NCBI RefSeq assembly: GCF_027924405.1
Contig: NZ_AP026978.1
Coordinates: 682,001-746,000, forward strand
DNA from: Nocardia sputorum
Lineage (GTDB): Bacteria; Actinomycetota; Actinomycetes; Mycobacteriales; Mycobacteriaceae
Direction: 5' to 3'
DNA: 64,000 nt
Shown: piece by piece, positions 9,137 through 20,632 of the stretch
How positions within the stretch are numbered: the first letter of the stretch is position 1
Layout of the letters: every line of letters starts with the position of its first letter
Notes under the pieces: model-generated
Told to the model about the DNA's origin: nothing
Database searches by the model: none
Seen by the model: only the letters and a program-made list of their open reading frames with translations
Translations under genes and position numbers: made by a program

Positions 9137-10015
9137 GTGCTGGGTAGAGGTCGCGGGCGAGCGGGTCGCACGACGATGCGCGAGGCGAAGGTTCTGATCA
9201 CGGGTGCGGCGAGCGGCATCGGGCGGGCCACCGCGCTGGCCTCCGCCGCCGACGGCGCCGAACTGGTGCTCACCGACATCAATGCCGAGGGCCTGGACGC
9301 CACGGTGACCGACATCCGCGCCGCGGGTGGCCGCGTCGCTTTGGCGGAAGCGCTGGACGTCACCGACTACGACGCGGTGCGCGCCTTCGCCGACCGCGTG
9401 CACGCCGAACTCGGCAGTCTGGACGTCGTCATGAACATCGCGGGCACCTCGGTGTGGGGGACCGTGGAGAACCTGGAGCACAAGCACTGGCGGCGCATGG
9501 TCGAGGTCAACCTGATGGGGCCGATCCACGTCATCGAGACCTTCGTGCCGCCCATGGTGCGCGCGGGCAAGGGCGGTGCGCTGGTGAACGTGTCGTCGGC
9601 GGCGGGCCTGCTCGCGCTGCCCTGGCACGCGGCCTACAGCGCGGCCAAGTACGGCATTCGCGGCGTGTCGGAGGTACTGCGCTTCGACCTGGCGCAACAC
9701 GGGATCACCGTGCATCTGGTCGCGCCCGGCGCGGTGAACACGCCGCTGGTGCAGAGCGTCGAACTGGCCGGGGTGAACAAAGAGCATCCCAAGATCAAGC
9801 GGCTCACCGCCGCCTTCGCCGAGCACGCGGTGCCGCCGGAACGGGTTGCCACGGCGATCCTGCGCGGCATCGAGCGCAACCGGTTCCTGGTCTACAACTC
9901 GTTCGACATCCGCTTCGGTTACTGGTGGAAGCGCAAGTTCGCCTTTCCGTACGAGTTCGTGATGCGGCGCACCAGCGCGCGGTTCAGCAGGCTGCTGGCT
10001 TCGACGGGCAATTGA
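9137..10015 (+). CDS. Short-chain dehydrogenase/reductase
   Basis: A classical SDR of about 292 residues. It shows the NAD(P)-binding TGAASGIG loop, Asp of LTDIN (suggesting NAD preference), NIAG, the catalytic Ser in VNVSSAAG and YSAAK. A C-terminal extension rich in Phe/Tyr/Arg ([15 protein letters not shown]) is common in actinobacterial SDRs of lipid or sterol metabolism. I chose the GTG at 9137, six bases after GGGA; the ATG at 9176, just before the Rossmann strand, is the alternative. Its 3' end overlaps the convergent soxR by 32 bp. Confidence 0.9.
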   Translation: MLGRGRGRAGRTTMREAKVLITGAASGIGRATALASAADGAELVLTDINAEGLDATVTDIRAAGGRVALAEALDVTDYDAVRAFADRVHAELGSLDVVMNIAGTSVWGTVENLEHKHWRRMVEVNLMGPIHVIETFVPPMVRAGKGGALVNVSSAAGLLALPWHAAYSAAKYGIRGVSEVLRFDLAQHGITVHLVAPGAVNTPLVQSVELAGVNKEHPKIKRLTAAFAEHAVPPERVATAILRGIERNRFLVYNSFDIRFGYWWKRKFAFPYEFVMRRTSARFSRLLASTGN

Positions 10016-10472
10016 GCTGCACGTCGAGCACGCGGGCGCCGGGACCGTCGGCGCCGAGCCGGTCGTGCTCGTTGACCAGACGACAGGTGCCCAGCGACAG
10101 GCAGCCGCAGCCGATGCAGCCGGTGAGGCTGTCGCGCAACCGGATCAGCTGGGTGATCCGGTCGTCGAGGTCGGCGCGCCACGTGGTGGACAGGCTCTCC
10201 CAGTCGCGCCGGGTGGGGGTGCGCCCTTCGGGCAATTGATCGAGGGCGTTGCGGATCTCGCTCAGTGGTATGCCGACGCGCTGGGAGATGCGGATGAACG
10301 CCACGCGGCGCAAGGTCTCGCGGGCGTATCTGCGCTGGTTCCCGCTGGTGCGTCTGCTCGTGATGAGCCCTTCGCGTTCGTAGAAGTGCAACGCGGAGAC
10401 CGCGACTCCACTACGCTCGGAGAGCTGCCCCGGGGTCAGCTCCTTCGCCCGCCAATCGGCTGCTGTCGACAT
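9984..10472 (-). CDS. soxR: Redox-sensitive transcriptional activator SoxR
   Basis: A 162-residue MerR-family regulator with an N-terminal winged helix ([20 protein letters not shown]), a dimerisation helix and the [2Fe-2S] ligands Cys119, Cys122, Cys124 and Cys130 in [12 protein letters not shown]. Oxidation of the cluster switches the promoter on. The ATG is preceded by GGAGGAG at 5 nt, which is better than the upstream in-frame TTG. A textbook SoxR box lies 19 bp before the start, so autoregulation or control of the divergent arginine deiminase is likely. In actinomycetes SoxR usually answers redox-cycling compounds instead of superoxide. Confidence 0.95.
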   Translation of the reverse strand: MSTAADWRAKELTPGQLSERSGVAVSALHFYEREGLITSRRTSGNQRRYARETLRRVAFIRISQRVGIPLSEIRNALDQLPEGRTPTRRDWESLSTTWRADLDDRITQLIRLRDSLTGCIGCGCLSLGTCRLVNEHDRLGADGPGARVLDVQLNCPSKPAAC

Positions 10473-10490
10473 GCACGCTCCTCCCAATCA

Positions 10491-10508
10491 CCTCAACAAT
10501 ACTTGAGG
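10491..10508. promoter_or_regulatory. SoxR box
   Basis: CCTCAACAATACTTGAGG has the 18-bp dyad CCTCAA-N6-TTGAGG. The six outer bases on each side are identical to the E. coli soxS operator. It sits between divergent soxR and arcA. Confidence 0.85.
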
Positions 10509-10607
10509 TTAGGGTGTGCCGGGACCGGATTCGGTGATCGCGCGCCGGTCGGCATCCGAAGCCGGGATTTCCGTGCTCTCCGGGCCGCGGCGCACTACGG
10601 TTCGATC

Positions 10608-11864
10608 ATGGGAGCAGATGCAGTGTCCGCGCGGGAGGGTGCGCGTTTGGCCGTGACGTCCGAGGTGGGCGCGCTACGTACGGTGCTGCTGCACCGGCCG
10701 GGCAACGAGCTGCGCAGGCTGACCCCGCGCAACAACGATCAGCTGTTGTTCGACGGCATCCCGTGGGTCGAGCGCGCGCAGCAGGAGCACGACACGTTCG
10801 CCGAAGTGCTGCGCAGCCGCGGCACCGAGGTGCTGTTGTTGTCGGATCTGCTCGCGGAGACCATCGCGGTCAGCGGCGCCGCCCGCATCCAGGGCATCTC
10901 CGCCGCGGTGGACGCGCGCAGGCTCGGGCACACGCTGGCCGACGAATTGGCCGGCTTCCTGCGCGGCGTGCCGGCCGAGGAGCTGGCCGAGATCCTGATG
11001 GCCGGGATGACCTTCGACGAATTGCCCTTCGGGCCCGACCACACCTCGCTGGTGCGCCGCATGCACCACGGCGGCGACTTCGTCATCGACCCGCTGCCGA
11101 ATCTGCTGTTCACCAGGGACTCCTCGTTCTGGGTCGGTCCGCGCGTCGCGATCACCTCCCTCGCGCTGCCCGCACGCGGCAGGGAGACCTCGCTGACCGA
11201 TCTCATCTACGCCTTCCATCCCCGATTCCTCGGGGTGCGCCGCGCCTACGAATCGCACACCGCTCCTATCGAGGGGGGTGACGTCCTGCTGCTGTCGGAA
11301 GGCGTGGTCGCGGTGGGCGTCGGCGAGCGCACCTCGCCCGCGGGCGCGGAAGCCCTGGCGCGCAGCCTGTTCGACGACGACCTCGCACACACTGTGCTCG
11401 TGGTGCCGATCGCGCAGACTCGCGCGACCATGCACCTGGACACGGTGTGCACCATGGTCGACGCGGACGCCGTCGTGATGTATCCGGCGGTGCGCGAATC
11501 ACTGTGCGCCTTCACGATCCGCAAGGAGGACGACTACGGCGGACGGCTCGGCAGCGGACGGGTCGGCATCAGCGGCCCCGACCCGTTCCTGCCCGCGGCG
11601 GCCGAGGCCATGGGCATCGGCAAGCTGCGAGTGATCGACACCGGACTGGACGGGGTCACCGCCGAACGCGAGCAGTGGGACGACGGCAACAACACTCTCG
11701 CCCTCTCGCCCGGCGTTGTCGTCGCCTACGAGCGCAACGAGATGACCAACGCCAGGCTGGAGGACGCGGGTATCGAGGTGCTGCGCATCCCCGGCTCCGA
11801 ATTGGGCTCCGGCCGCGGCGGACCACGGTGCCTGTCGTGTCCGCTGTCCCGCGACGACCTGTGA
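10608..11864 (+). CDS. arcA: Arginine deiminase
   Basis: A 418-residue arginine deiminase that hydrolyses L-arginine to citrulline and ammonia, the first step of the ADI pathway. Active-site motifs are present: [21 protein letters not shown] and the nucleophile Cys408 in [10 protein letters not shown]. No ornithine transcarbamylase or carbamate kinase gene follows, so here it may serve nitrogen release or pH defence instead of full fermentation. The gene is divergent from soxR with a SoxR box between them. The ATG at 10608 is chosen; a GTG at 10623 is possible. Confidence 0.95.
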   Translation: MGADAVSAREGARLAVTSEVGALRTVLLHRPGNELRRLTPRNNDQLLFDGIPWVERAQQEHDTFAEVLRSRGTEVLLLSDLLAETIAVSGAARIQGISAAVDARRLGHTLADELAGFLRGVPAEELAEILMAGMTFDELPFGPDHTSLVRRMHHGGDFVIDPLPNLLFTRDSSFWVGPRVAITSLALPARGRETSLTDLIYAFHPRFLGVRRAYESHTAPIEGGDVLLLSEGVVAVGVGERTSPAGAEALARSLFDDDLAHTVLVVPIAQTRATMHLDTVCTMVDADAVVMYPAVRESLCAFTIRKEDDYGGRLGSGRVGISGPDPFLPAAAEAMGIGKLRVIDTGLDGVTAEREQWDDGNNTLALSPGVVVAYERNEMTNARLEDAGIEVLRIPGSELGSGRGGPRCLSCPLSRDDL

Positions 11865-11872
11865 GCGCGGGC

Positions 11873-12232
11873 ATGTTCACCGTCACGGTCTCGCACGAAT
11901 CCGCTGTGCCGCCCTACGAGCAGCTGCGCCTCGGCATCATCGCCCAAGTTCGTTCCGGCGAGCTCACGGCGGGAACCAAGATCCCGACCGTCCGCGCTTT
12001 GGCCGCGCAACTCGGTCTGGCCCCCAACACGGTGGCACGCGCCTACCGCGAGCTGGAGGCCGACGGCGTGGTCGAAACCCGCGGCAGGCAAGGGTCGTTC
12101 ATCGCGTCGTCCGGCGACCCGACCCGCGACGTAGCAGGCCGCGCGGCCACCGCTTACGTCGCGACGGTCCGCAGGTTGGGCCTGGACGACGCCACCGCCC
12201 TGCGTTACGTGCAGGCGGCGCTGGAAGGTTGA
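11873..12232 (+). CDS. GntR-family regulator, short YtrA-like type
   Basis: A 119-residue protein consisting of a GntR winged helix (PPYEQLRLGIIAQVRSGEL ... LAPNTVARAYRELEADGVVETRGRQG) plus a short helical tail without a ligand-binding domain, as in the YtrA subfamily. These often control adjacent ABC transporter genes, but none is next to it here. A GTG at 11861 overlapping the arcA stop (GTGA) is an alternative start and would couple it to arcA. Confidence 0.88.
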   Translation: MFTVTVSHESAVPPYEQLRLGIIAQVRSGELTAGTKIPTVRALAAQLGLAPNTVARAYRELEADGVVETRGRQGSFIASSGDPTRDVAGRAATAYVATVRRLGLDDATALRYVQAALEG

Positions 12233-12236
12233 GCTG

Positions 12237-13862
12237 CTACCTCCAGCTGGGCAGCCAGAGATGGTCGTGCCAGTTGCCCGGCGTGATCGGCAGGGCGGTG
12301 AGGATCGGCCACAGCCAGATGAAATTGGCGATCACCAGGCCGAGGTAGAGGCATACCGCGAGCAGTCCGAGGCTGCGCCGCTCGTTCGGCGGGGCGGGCA
12401 GGTAGGTCCCGGCGGGGCTGCGCGGAATGGTGCTCGGGCGCGCCGGGCCCAGCACGTCGCCCAGCACCAGCGCCACGCCCATCGCCAGGAACGGGGCCAT
12501 CGGGACGGCGTAGAAGTAGTACATCTGCCGATCGAGCGTGGCGAACCAGGGCAGCAGGGCGGCGCCGTAGCCGACCAGCACCACGCCGTAGCGCCAGTCG
12601 CGACGGACCACCGCGCGCCACAGCATCCAGGCCAGGACCGGAAACGCGACCCACCAGATGGCGGGCGTCCCGATCAGCATCACGGCCTTCACGCACTGGG
12701 CCTGGCCGCACCCGGAGACGCCGCTGTCGGCGTAGTAGTACAGCATCGGCCGCAGGCCCATGGGCCAAGTCCACGGCTTGGACTCCCACGGGTGATGATT
12801 ACCCGCCGAATTGGTCAGCTCCGTGTGGAATTCCAGCGATCTGGCGTTGAAGTACCACAGCGAGCGCAGCGCACCCGGCACCACACGCGACCAGAATCCG
12901 CCGGTACCGATCGGGTCGGTCGGCGCCGAAGGATTGCCCGGCATATACCGGTACACACCGGTCTCGCTCGCGAACCAGGCCCAGTAGCTCGCCAGGTAGA
13001 CGCCGAGGGGCACCAGCACCAGCGCGTAGAGCGCGGGCCCGATATCGCGCAGCGCGACGCCGAGCCAAGGGCGGCGCACCCCGTACATCCGCCGCGCCGA
13101 AAGGTCGAAATAGACGCTCATCAGGCCGAAGGCGGCGATGAAATAGATCCCGGACCATTTGGTTCCGCACGCCAGGCCGAGCAGCACGCCCGCGCCGAAA
13201 CGCCACCAGCGCACCCCGAGACGCGGTCCGAGATCCGTCACGCCGATCCGGCCCTGCGCGTCCGCGCGCGCGAACCGGGCGCGGATCTCGTCACGGTCGA
13301 CGATCAGGCAGCCGAAGGCGGCGGTGACGAACAGCGCCATGAAGATGTCGAGCATGCCGATGCGCGAGGAGACGAAGGTGAGGCCGTCGGCGATCAGCAG
13401 GATGCCCGCGATCGCGCCGATCAAGGTGGAGCGCGCCAGCCGGCGCACGATCCGGATCACCAGCAGCACCAGCACGGTCCCGGCGAGCGCGGCGGTGAAA
13501 CGCCAGCCCCAGCCGTTGTAGCCGAACATCGCCTCGCCGATCGCGATGAACTGCTTGCCGACGGGGGGATGCACCACCAGTCCGTAGCCGGGATTGTCCT
13601 CCACCCAGCCGCCGGTGAGCATCTGCCAGGCCTGCGGGGCGTAGTGTTTCTCGTCGAACACGGGGGTGCCCGCGTCGGTCGGGTAGTTGAGCATCGTGAA
13701 GCGCGTCACCGCGGCGATCGCGGTGAGGAAGGCCGTCACCAGCCAGCCGCGCAGGCGGTCGGTCGGCCCGAAGTCGAGTGGCGGCCGCAGCGGTCCCGGG
13801 CTCGACCAGGAGGGCACGGTCCCGAACCGTGCGGTCGCGCGCTGGTCGGTCACCTGGGTCAC
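12237..13862 (-). CDS. pmt: Polyprenyl-phosphate-mannose-protein mannosyltransferase
   Basis: A 541-residue multispanning GT39 enzyme that transfers mannose from polyprenyl-phosphate-mannose to Ser/Thr of secreted proteins at the plasma membrane, like Rv1002c. The first extracellular loop carries the acidic pair in VFDEKHYAPQAW, then HPPVGKQ, followed by many hydrophobic segments. The C-terminus WHDHLWLPSWR is the family hallmark. It starts at GTG 13862 and is divergent from rsmI, the same arrangement as Rv1002c-Rv1003. The 3' end is only 4 bp from the convergent GntR gene. Confidence 0.96.
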   Translation of the reverse strand: MTQVTDQRATARFGTVPSWSSPGPLRPPLDFGPTDRLRGWLVTAFLTAIAAVTRFTMLNYPTDAGTPVFDEKHYAPQAWQMLTGGWVEDNPGYGLVVHPPVGKQFIAIGEAMFGYNGWGWRFTAALAGTVLVLLVIRIVRRLARSTLIGAIAGILLIADGLTFVSSRIGMLDIFMALFVTAAFGCLIVDRDEIRARFARADAQGRIGVTDLGPRLGVRWWRFGAGVLLGLACGTKWSGIYFIAAFGLMSVYFDLSARRMYGVRRPWLGVALRDIGPALYALVLVPLGVYLASYWAWFASETGVYRYMPGNPSAPTDPIGTGGFWSRVVPGALRSLWYFNARSLEFHTELTNSAGNHHPWESKPWTWPMGLRPMLYYYADSGVSGCGQAQCVKAVMLIGTPAIWWVAFPVLAWMLWRAVVRRDWRYGVVLVGYGAALLPWFATLDRQMYYFYAVPMAPFLAMGVALVLGDVLGPARPSTIPRSPAGTYLPAPPNERRSLGLLAVCLYLGLVIANFIWLWPILTALPITPGNWHDHLWLPSWR

Positions 13863-13881
13863 GCCCCGATCGTATGCTGTG

Positions 13882-14127
13882 CCGCCTCTCCGGGTATTCA
13901 GGCCATACGCGTTGGGTGGTTGTACGAGTTGCGTCCAGGTCCTGCGTCGGGTGCCGCTCGAGGTTCGGGCGTACCCGGGGAGTTACCCATGTACATGCGA
14001 GATCAGCTGTCGCGTCGGGTGTAGTTCTCGAGATGAACCCGGCCCAGGACCGGAGACCCGCCCGTGGTCGTCGCCGACAGCGGAATACGCTACGAACGTT
14101 GTATGGCCGGAATACCCGGAGAGGCGG
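13882..14127. repeat. 27-bp inverted repeat marking both divergent 5' leaders (pmt and rsmI)
   Basis: Positions 13882-13908 and 14101-14127 are reverse complements over 27 bp with one mismatch. Read toward each gene, both arms contain GAATACCCGGAGAGGCGG, including a purine-rich possible ribosome-binding stretch, and lie 20 bp before pmt and 10 bp before rsmI. The 192 bp between them has no gene. A duplicated promoter/leader module or a shared operator would explain it. Confidence 0.85.
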
Positions 14128-14137
14128 GACAGCGACA

Positions 14138-14977
14138 GTGACGACGGGCAGGCTGGTGCTCGCGGCGACACCGATGGGCGACATCGGGGATGCCTCGCAG
14201 CGCCTGCGCGAGGGACTGGCGACCGCCGACGTGGTGGCCGCCGAGGACACGCGCCGTACCAGAGCGCTGGCCAAGGCGCTCGGCGTCGAGATCTCCGGCC
14301 GGGTGGTCAGCTTCTACGATCACGTCGAGACCGCACGGATTCCGGCGCTGCTCGACGACATCGCCGACGGCCGCACGGTGCTGCTGGTGACCGACGCGGG
14401 CATGCCGTCGGTGAGCGATCCCGGCTACCGCATGGTGGCGGCGTGCGTGGAGCGTGATCTGCCGGTGACCTGCCTGCCCGGCCCGTCGGCGGTGACCACG
14501 GCGCTCGCGCTGTCGGCCCTGCCGGTGGAACGGTTCTGCTTCGACGGTTTCGCGCCGCGTAAGTCCGGCCAGCGCCGGGAATGGTTGCGCACGCTGGCGG
14601 CGGAATCGCGTGCCTGCGTTTTCTTCGAGGCGCCGCACCGGCTCGCCGACTGCCTGGCCGACGCGGTGGAGATCCTCGGCCCGGACCGCCGCGCCGCCGT
14701 CTGCCGGGAGCTGACCAAGACCTACGAGGAAGTGGTCCGCGGCACCCTGGCCGAACTGGCCGAGTGGGCCGTCGAGGGCGCGCGCGGCGAGATCACCGTG
14801 GTGCTCGCGGGCGCCCAGCCCACCTCCGCCGACCCCGCGGACCTGGTCGGCGCCGTGGAAACCCTGACCGCAACCGGCGTCCGCCTCAAGGACGCCTGCG
14901 GCGAGGTCGCCGCCGCCCACGCCGTCTCCCGTCGCGAGCTCTACGACGCGGTGCTCACCGCGCGCCGCGGCTCCTAG
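14138..14977 (+). CDS. rsmI: 16S rRNA (cytidine-1402-2'-O)-methyltransferase
   Basis: A 279-residue SAM-dependent tetrapyrrole-methylase-fold enzyme that 2'-O-methylates C1402 in the ribosomal P site. Motifs are ATPMGDIGDAS at the N-terminus, AAEDTRRTRAL, VTDAGMPSVSDPGYRMV, LPGPSAV, FDGFAPRK and the ELTKTYEEVVRG segment. The GTG at 14138 gives the expected N-terminus right at the first strand. Divergent from pmt. Confidence 0.95.
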   Translation: MTTGRLVLAATPMGDIGDASQRLREGLATADVVAAEDTRRTRALAKALGVEISGRVVSFYDHVETARIPALLDDIADGRTVLLVTDAGMPSVSDPGYRMVAACVERDLPVTCLPGPSAVTTALALSALPVERFCFDGFAPRKSGQRREWLRTLAAESRACVFFEAPHRLADCLADAVEILGPDRRAAVCRELTKTYEEVVRGTLAELAEWAVEGARGEITVVLAGAQPTSADPADLVGAVETLTATGVRLKDACGEVAAAHAVSRRELYDAVLTARRGS

Positions 14978-15044
14978 CCCGCTGTGAGCTTTCGCTCCGC
15001 GCGGGTGGTCGACCCGGGGTGCGGCGGCGGGCATGATCATCGGT

Positions 15045-15797
15045 ATGACTTCTCTGGAGAGCAAGGCCACGACGTTTCTCGGGTTGCACGTGCCGGGGGA
15101 TCCGGGGGTCTTCCCGACGGTGTGGGATGCCTGGTCCGCGAAAGTCGCTGTGGCGGCGGGCTTTCCCGCGCTGACGGTGGGCAGCCATCCGCTGGCCGAC
15201 TCGATCGGACGCGCGGACGGCGAGGGGATGACGTTCGACGAGTCGCTGACCCGGGTCCGGCAGATCACGGCGGCGGTGGACGTTCCGGTGTCGGTGGACA
15301 TCGAGTCGGGCTACGGGCAGGATCCCGCGCGGCTGGTCGAGGGCCTGCTCGAGGCGGGGGCGATCGGACTGAACATCGAGGACACCGTGCACAGCGAAGG
15401 CAAGCGCCTGCGGACGGCGCAGGAGCACGCCGATCTCGTGCACGGCCTCCGCAAGGCCGCAGACGCGACGGGCGTGCACCTGGTGATCAACGCGCGCACC
15501 GACCTTCTCCTGCGCCAGGACGGCGACGAGGCCGACCGGCTGGACCGCGCCATCGAGCGGTTGAAGCTGGCCGCCGAGGCGGGCGCGGACGTGCTGTTCC
15601 CGGTGGGCCGCCACGCCGACGCCGACATGCGCCGCCTCACCGGTGAACTGCCGCTGCCGATCAGCGCGACCGTCCTCCCGGATCAGGCCGACAAGGCCGC
15701 CCTCGCCGATCAGGGCGTCGCGCGGATCACCTTCGGTCCGTTCCTGCAGGCCGCGCTGACCAAGGAGATCGACGCGCTGCTCGGCCGCTGGAAGTGA
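15045..15797 (+). CDS. Isocitrate lyase/PEP mutase family protein
   Basis: A 250-residue TIM-barrel enzyme of the ICL/phosphoenolpyruvate-mutase superfamily. Metal-binding strands DIESGYG and NIEDT are present, together with NARTD. The catalytic KKCGH loop of true isocitrate lyase is absent, so it is probably an oxaloacetate decarboxylase/methylisocitrate-lyase-like or C-P-lyase-like member of unknown substrate. ATG 15045 gives MTSLESKA; an ATG at 15033 adds four residues. No metabolic neighbour helps narrow the reaction. Confidence 0.85.
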   Translation: MTSLESKATTFLGLHVPGDPGVFPTVWDAWSAKVAVAAGFPALTVGSHPLADSIGRADGEGMTFDESLTRVRQITAAVDVPVSVDIESGYGQDPARLVEGLLEAGAIGLNIEDTVHSEGKRLRTAQEHADLVHGLRKAADATGVHLVINARTDLLLRQDGDEADRLDRAIERLKLAAEAGADVLFPVGRHADADMRRLTGELPLPISATVLPDQADKAALADQGVARITFGPFLQAALTKEIDALLGRWK

Positions 15798-15893
15798 GAA
15801 CGCGGTTCGGCGTGCGCGGCATTCGGGCGCCGCGCCGACCGGGCCCCACCGGTGGGCGGCGGCAGCGCACCGGCGAACACGTCGCCCGATGCT

Positions 15894-16562
15894 TCAGGAG
15901 GGAACGGGTAGTCCCAGGGCGCTCATGACGAACTGGACGAACAGTGGCGCCAGCTCCGGCACGCGAGCGGGTCCGTCGGAGACGATGACCCGCCGCGTGC
16001 GCTCGCCGATCGCGTCCGGAATCAGGGCGATGAGCCCGTCGGAGAGTTCGGGCAGCGTCGGGTCCGCCGCGCGAGCCTGGTCGTAGAACACCCGGTACAG
16101 CTGCGCGAAGCGGTCCACGGCCAGGTCGCGGTAGCCGACGGCCTCCTGGTTCACCTTGAACGACTCCACGAGCACCAGCCGGGCGAAATCCGGCTCGGTG
16201 GCGACGGTCCGGCAGAAGGTGACCACGATGGACTCGATCTTCGCGTAGGCGTCGGCGTCCGGCGGCAATTGGGCGAGTTCGTCCGCGATGCGGGTCGCCA
16301 TGATGTCGACGCCGGTGTGCACCGCCTCGGCGAAGCATTCCTCTTTGTTGGCGAAATGGTCGTAGAAGGTGGTGCGCGAGACCCTGGCCCTGGCGACGAT
16401 GTCGGTGAGCGTGGTGGCCGGATAGCCCTTGCTGTCCACCGACTCCACCATCGCCTCGACCAGCCTGCCGCGTTGCGACGTGAGCACGGCTTCGCGTGCC
16501 GCCCGATGCCGCTCGGCGAAACCGGACCGGTGAACGGATGCCGTCGCATGCTGCTGGCCCAT
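15894..16562 (-). CDS. TetR-family regulator
   Basis: A 222-residue TetR/AcrR regulator. The helix-turn-helix reads ATTLTDIVARARVSRTTFYDHFANKEECF (about residues 50-78), followed by an all-helical ligand domain. The ATG at 16562 is preceded by AGAGGGC; the upstream in-frame starts lack a site. It is convergent with the PEP-mutase-family gene. The target is unknown. The 225 bp behind it holds no gene, only the metG terminator hairpin. Confidence 0.9.
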   Translation of the reverse strand: MGQQHATASVHRSGFAERHRAAREAVLTSQRGRLVEAMVESVDSKGYPATTLTDIVARARVSRTTFYDHFANKEECFAEAVHTGVDIMATRIADELAQLPPDADAYAKIESIVVTFCRTVATEPDFARLVLVESFKVNQEAVGYRDLAVDRFAQLYRVFYDQARAADPTLPELSDGLIALIPDAIGERTRRVIVSDGPARVPELAPLFVQFVMSALGLPVPS

Positions 16563-16753
16563 GGGTGCCCTCTCTGTGCCGGAACCGATTCCGAACGGAA
16601 CGTTGTCGTACCGATCGCACACGGTCCGGGGGCGTCACCAGGCCGCGAACCGGTGTTTCATTATCCGACAACGCATTCCACACCGGGAAGGCAGGTGGAT
16701 CCACCGGTGGGCAGACCACCGTGGAATGCGGCGAAAGTGTTGTGCGCCTTGCT

Positions 16754-16783
16754 GTTCCGGCCCGCCGCGGGACGGGCCGGAAC
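16754..16783 (-). terminator. Hairpin terminator of metG
   Basis: An 11-bp perfect GC-rich stem (GTTCCGGCCCG / CGGGCCGGAAC, loop of 8) begins 4 nt after the metG stop. There is no T-tract, as is usual for actinomycete terminators. Confidence 0.7.
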
Positions 16784-16787
16784 CGGG

Positions 16788-18347
16788 TCAGTCCTTCGGC
16801 TCGACGTACTTGGGGAACACCGGTTCCGGTGCGGGCAGCGCCGCCCCGGGTTCGATCGGCGTCGCGATGTCGGCGAACGTCCGGTTCTGCTGGCCCAGCT
16901 GGTCGAGGATGCGGCTCGCCGATCCCGGCAGCACCGGCTGCACCAGGATCGCGACGATGCGCAGCACTTCCAGCGTCACGTACAGCACGGTGGCCTCGCG
17001 GGCCAGATCCTCCGGCGTGCCGGACTTCGCCAGCGCCCACGGCGCCTGCGCGGAGAAGTACCGGTTCGTCTCGCCGAGGGTCAGCCAGATCGCCTCCAGC
17101 GCCAGATGCATCTGCTGCGCGTCGAATTCGGCGCGGCAGCGCTCCAGCAGGCCGCCCGCCAGATCCAGCAAGGCGCGGTCGTCGGCGGTGAACTCGCCGG
17201 GCGTCGGCACCACGCCGCCGCAGTCCCTGGCCACCAGCTTGGTGCTGCGCTGCACCAGATTGCCGAACTCGTTGGCCAGGTCGCTGTTGATCCGGCTCAC
17301 GATGGCGTCGTGGCTGTAGCTGCCGTCCTGACCGTAGGAGATCTCGCGCAGCAGGAAGAAGCGCACCGCGTCCAAGCCGTAGCTCTCGACCAGCTCCAGC
17401 GGGTCGACCACGTTGCCGACCGACTTGGACATCTTCTCGCCCTTGTTGTACAGGAAGCCGTGCACGAACACGCGTTTCGGCAGCTCCACGCCGGCCGACA
17501 TGAGGAACGCGGGCCAGTACACGGTGTGGAACCGCGTGATGTCCTTGCCGATGATGTGCACGTCGGCGGGCCAGAACTTGCCGAACGCGGCCGACTCGGT
17601 GTCCGGGAAGCCGACGCCGGTGATGTAGTTGGTGAGTGCGTCCACCCACACGTACATGACGTGGTCGGGATGACCGGGCACCGGCACGCCCCAGTCGAAG
17701 GTGGTGCGCGAGATGGACAGGTCCTTCAGACCCGCCTTGACGTAGCTGACGATCTCGTTGCGCCGGGTGGCGGGCGCGATGAATTCCGGGTGCTCTTCGT
17801 AGAGCGCGAGCAGCTTGTCCTGGTAGGCCGACAGCCGGAAGAAGTAGTTCGATTCCTCGGTCCAGGTGACCGGCGTCTTGGACTCGGTGGAGATGCGGGT
17901 GCCGTCCTCCAGCACCGTGGTCTCCTCGTCGGTGTAGAACGCCTCGTCCCGCACCGAGTACCAGCCCGAGTAGTTGCCCAGGTAGATGTCTCCGTTGGCC
18001 AGCATCCGCTCCCAGATGGCGGCGCAGGCCGCCCGGTGGTCCTCGTCGGTGGTGCGGATGAACCGGTCGAAGGAGATGTCGAGCGTCTTGTCCAGCGCCT
18101 CGAACACGTCGGAGTTGCGCGCGGCGAGTTCTTTCACCGGGATGCCCTCGGCGACCGCGGCCTGCTGCATCTTCTGCCCGTGCTCGTCGGTGCCGGTCAT
18201 GAAGAACACGTCGTAGCCGTCGAGGCGCTTGAAGCGGGCGATGGCGTCGGCCGAGATGTACTCGTAGGCGTGCCCGATGTGCGGCGCGCCGTTCGGATAG
18301 GCGATGGCCGTGGTGATGTAGAAGGCGGGGCGGTCAGCTTCGCTCAT
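16788..18347 (-). CDS. metG: Methionyl-tRNA synthetase
   Basis: A 519-residue class I synthetase. It has [17 protein letters not shown] (HIGH signature), the KMSKS loop [12 protein letters not shown] and the anticodon domain to ...[10 protein letters not shown]. There is no C-terminal tRNA-binding (EMAP) extension and no four-Cys zinc knuckle, which fits the shorter MetG2 type found in mycobacteria. Start ATG 18347 gives [14 protein letters not shown]. It is divergent from tatD, as in M. tuberculosis Rv1007c-Rv1008. Confidence 0.96.
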   Translation of the reverse strand: MSEADRPAFYITTAIAYPNGAPHIGHAYEYISADAIARFKRLDGYDVFFMTGTDEHGQKMQQAAVAEGIPVKELAARNSDVFEALDKTLDISFDRFIRTTDEDHRAACAAIWERMLANGDIYLGNYSGWYSVRDEAFYTDEETTVLEDGTRISTESKTPVTWTEESNYFFRLSAYQDKLLALYEEHPEFIAPATRRNEIVSYVKAGLKDLSISRTTFDWGVPVPGHPDHVMYVWVDALTNYITGVGFPDTESAAFGKFWPADVHIIGKDITRFHTVYWPAFLMSAGVELPKRVFVHGFLYNKGEKMSKSVGNVVDPLELVESYGLDAVRFFLLREISYGQDGSYSHDAIVSRINSDLANEFGNLVQRSTKLVARDCGGVVPTPGEFTADDRALLDLAGGLLERCRAEFDAQQMHLALEAIWLTLGETNRYFSAQAPWALAKSGTPEDLAREATVLYVTLEVLRIVAILVQPVLPGSASRILDQLGQQNRTFADIATPIEPGAALPAPEPVFPKYVEPKD

Positions 18348-18433
18348 GGTGTGTCTACTGTAATGCGCGTGCATTCTTTCGCTCGCGTGAATATGCCCCT
18401 GGTCGATGCGTTCGCGTCGGGCCGGGGACGCCG

Positions 18434-19261
18434 ATGAGCGCCGCTCGGCCCGCGCCGGAGCTGCCCGAGCCGCTGTCGCCGATCGTGGACGCGCACACCC
18501 ATCTGGACGCCTGCGGCGCGACCGACGCGGTGTCCACCGCGGCGATCCTGGACCGCGCCGCTTCGGTCGGCGTCGGCCGGGTGGTCACCGTCGCCGACGA
18601 CCTGGCCGCCGCGCGGTGGGCGGTGCGGGCCGCGCACTGGGACGATCGCGTGTTCGCCGCCGTCGCGCTGCACCCGACCAGGGCGAACGCGCTCGACGAC
18701 GAGGCGAAGGCGGAGCTGGAGCGCCTGGCCGACGACCCGCGGGTGGTCGCCGTGGGGGAGACCGGTCTCGACTACTACTGGCCGGGCAAGCTGGACGGCT
18801 GCGCCGACATCGAGACGCAGATCGAGGGTTTCCGCTGGCACATCGACCTGGCCAAACGGGTCCGCAAGCCGCTGATGATCCACAATCGCGAGGCCGATCA
18901 CGACCTGCTGACCGTGCTGCTGGACGAGGGCGCGCCGGACCGCGTGATCTTCCACTGCTTCTCCTCCGACACCAACATGGCGCTGTCCTGCGTGGCCGAG
19001 GGCTACATCCTGAGTTTCTCCGGGACGGTGAGCTTCAAGAACGCGCACGAGTTGCGGGAGGCGGCCAAGGTGGTGCCCGACGACCAGATCCTGGTCGAGA
19101 CGGACGCGCCGTATCTGACGCCGCACCCGTTCCGGGGAGCGCCGAACGAGCCGTACTGCCTGCCGTACACCGTGCGAGCGCTCGCCGAGCTGCGCGAGCA
19201 GGATCCGGTGGAACTGGCGAAGATCACCACCGACAACGCACGCCGCGTCTACCGGATCTGA
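18434..19261 (+). CDS. tatD: TatD-family deoxyribonuclease/hydrolase
   Basis: A 275-residue metal-dependent hydrolase of the amidohydrolase fold. Metal ligands are visible in DAHTHLD (His21, His23), [21 protein letters not shown] and ETDAPYLTP. The family has 3'-5' exonuclease activity in DNA repair and protein quality control. It heads the run tatD-rpfB-ksgA, conserved across mycolic-acid actinobacteria. Confidence 0.95.
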   Translation: MSAARPAPELPEPLSPIVDAHTHLDACGATDAVSTAAILDRAASVGVGRVVTVADDLAAARWAVRAAHWDDRVFAAVALHPTRANALDDEAKAELERLADDPRVVAVGETGLDYYWPGKLDGCADIETQIEGFRWHIDLAKRVRKPLMIHNREADHDLLTVLLDEGAPDRVIFHCFSSDTNMALSCVAEGYILSFSGTVSFKNAHELREAAKVVPDDQILVETDAPYLTPHPFRGAPNEPYCLPYTVRALAELREQDPVELAKITTDNARRVYRI

Positions 19262-19395
19262 GCGGCGCGCCCGCGCACCCGAGGGGCGTCACGGATGCCC
19301 GGAATGCATCGGTGTATGCGAAATGTGTCCTATGTCACTTTCGGCGTTCCGTTTCGTGATTTACCTGCGGGGTCGATATTCGATCGTGATATTGA

Positions 19396-20586
<1,191 letters not shown>

Positions 20587-20632
20587 CCTGCACCGGACCC
20601 GGGGGTCGCGGCGCGGTTGATAGATTCTCGAG

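Noticed and set aside
12261..14024. 587-residue + strand frame
   Set aside because: Shadow of pmt with low-complexity composition and no motif.
16269..18437. 722-residue + strand frame
   Set aside because: Antisense to metG and the TetR gene; no family features.
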